Assembly (NCBI GenBank): GCA_030640155.1
Contig: DAOWJX010000013.1
Span: forward strand, 1-6,389
Source of the DNA: Candidatus Aegiribacteria sp.
Lineage (GTDB): Bacteria > Fermentibacterota > Fermentibacteria > Fermentibacterales > JCC-6
DNA: 6,389 nt
Reading direction: 5' to 3'
Positions 5,901 through 6,389 of the stretch are shown in pieces (positions within the stretch are counted from its first letter, which is position 1; each line of letters opens with the position of its first letter). The notes below the pieces were generated by a model. The model ran no database searches. It was not told the DNA's origin and saw nothing but the letters and a program-made list of their open reading frames with translations. The translations under genes were made by a program, and so were the position numbers.

Positions 5901-6236
5901 ATGATCGTACGCAAATATACTGATATAGAAGCAGCTGACGTTGAGATCGAAGGAGCGGTTGGAGTTTCGATAAGGGTTCTGATAGGTAAAGATGACGGAG
6001 CACCCAATTTCATAATGCGCCGTTTTACAATTGCCCCCGGCGGGAAGACGCCCTATCACACACATTCATGGGAACATGAGGTTTATACTCTTAATGGCAG
6101 GGGAGAAGTACGGCAGGGGAATTCAGCGAGGGAACTGTCTGTAGGGTCGGTAGTTCTCGTTATTCCGAATGAAGAGCATAACTTCGTGAATACCGGAGAT
6201 GAACCCCTTGATTTCCTCTGCATCATCCCAATTTAA
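5901..6236 (+). CDS. Small single-domain cupin, TM1459-like, with four-histidine metal site
   Basis: This 111-residue protein is one cupin barrel without a signal peptide. It resembles Thermotoga maritima TM1459 (about 114 residues, Mn-binding) across most of its length: RVLIG (25-29), APNFIMRRFT (34-43), HTHSWEHEVY (53-62), IPNEEH (88-93) and FLCIIP (105-110). In TM1459 four histidines bind the metal. They correspond to H53, H55, H59 and H93 here, so the same four-His site is predicted. Cupin motif 1 runs from about G47 to G66 and motif 2 from G82 to N97. TM1459 has been studied for peroxide-dependent oxidative alkene cleavage in vitro, but its natural role is unknown, so no function is assigned. 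The gene follows the PLP enzyme by 48 nt with no terminator seen and is probably cotranscribed with it. It is the last gene of the plus-strand group. Confidence 0.92.
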   Translation: MIVRKYTDIEAADVEIEGAVGVSIRVLIGKDDGAPNFIMRRFTIAPGGKTPYHTHSWEHEVYTLNGRGEVRQGNSARELSVGSVVLVIPNEEHNFVNTGDEPLDFLCIIPI

Positions 6237-6242
6237 ATCAAA

Positions 6243-6351
6243 GAATCACAAAAGGGGTCGAACCTTGAATCTTAACATTTGATACAAGTTAATTACTAAT
6301 AGTCATAATATTAGTGCAATCTGTAATATGATACAGCTATATCAGTGATTC
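6243..6351. repeat. AT-rich intergenic segment with nested inverted repeats
   Basis: A perfect 7-bp inverted repeat, GAATCAC (6243-6249) and GTGATTC (6345-6351), encloses several smaller ones. These are AAGG/CCTT around GGTCGAA (6252-6266), a TTAAC/GTTAA-type pair at about 6272-6292, ACTAATA (6295-6301) with TATTAGT (6309-6315) around a 7-nt loop, and TGATA (6329-6333) with TATCA (6340-6344). The segment starts 6 nt after the cupin stop codon, between genes that probably converge. Its likeliest role is transcript ending or 3'-end protection for both strands, although no run of T follows a strong GC stem. AT-rich composition makes some of these repeats expected by chance. Confidence 0.4.
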
Positions 6352-6389
6352 CATCCACTCCTGAGCCTCGAGTAGAATGCTTCTGTTAA
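6337..6389 (-). CDS. C-terminal end of a possible convergent gene (unidentified, cut by window edge)
   Basis: On the minus strand a frame enters from the right edge at 6387 and reads NRSILLEAQEWMESLI before a TAG at 6339-6337. The sequence is amphipathic and reads like the last helix of a soluble protein, with ordinary codons, whereas the other two minus-strand frames give less natural peptides or stop early. Only 16 residues are visible, so no family can be named. The last codons overlap the outer inverted repeat at 6345-6351. A convergent gene here would explain the end of the plus-strand group, but the evidence is thin. Confidence 0.4.
   Translation of the reverse strand, partial: NRSILLEAQEWMESLI

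Noticed and set aside
6243..6351. A tRNA gene on the minus strand, suggested by the T-loop-like TTCGACC, a 7-nt loop and matching 7-bp ends.
   Set aside because: The total span is 109 nt, the D-arm lacks its conserved bases, the junction between T-arm and outer stem has an extra base, there is no CCA, and the outer arm overlaps a likely coding end. Kept only as a finding on structure.

Overview
The window reads as a stretch of bacterial chromosome of moderate GC content, with six confidently recognised protein genes and the tail of a possible seventh. Genes are closely packed and mostly carry strong Shine-Dalgarno sequences (GAGG, GGAGG, GAGGAG, AAGGAG), so the host is a bacterium with ordinary initiation. 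The first gene encodes an exported GH18 glycosidase with a golvesin-type C-terminal module. It then enters what looks like the start of an NPS-type C-terminal secretion or sorting domain. That architecture is common in Fibrobacterota/Chlorobi/Bacteroidota-type lineages and related uncultured candidate phyla. This taxonomic hint is weak and is inference only. No phage, transposon, CRISPR or rRNA gene is visible.

Layout. Positions 1-1624 on the minus strand hold the GH18 gene, cut by the left edge and so missing its C-terminus. A short divergent gap (about 1625-1699) contains a candidate sigma70-type promoter for GH18. Five genes follow on the plus strand. (1) A PM20D1/carboxypeptidase-S-like M20 metallohydrolase (1700-3127). 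(2) A cation diffusion facilitator (3131-4057), only 3 nt downstream, with its ribosome binding site inside the last codons of the M20 gene. (3) A small PEBP/YbhB-like protein (4134-4589), after a 76-nt gap with a hairpin and a possible internal promoter. (4) A class V PLP-dependent enzyme of the isopenicillin-N-epimerase-like group (about 4644-5852). (5) A small TM1459-like cupin with a four-histidine metal site (5901-6236). After the cupin comes an AT-rich segment of about 100 bp, rich in inverted repeats, and then probably the C-terminal end of a convergent minus-strand gene that enters from the right edge. No stretch over 300 bp is without a gene.

How the genes fit together. The M20 enzyme and the cation transporter are very probably translationally coupled. 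The M20 enzyme needs two divalent metal ions and the CDF protein exports Zn(II)/Fe(II)-type ions, so a metal link is possible but unproven. The PEBP protein, PLP enzyme and cupin lie on the same strand with gaps of 48-76 nt and may be read through, but they form no pathway I recognise. I see no clear new defence, mobile or biosynthetic system. The most notable points are the PM20D1-like enzyme with its coupled transporter, the PEBP protein that has lost the usual anion-pocket loop, the four-His cupin, and the structured AT-rich segment at 6243-6351.
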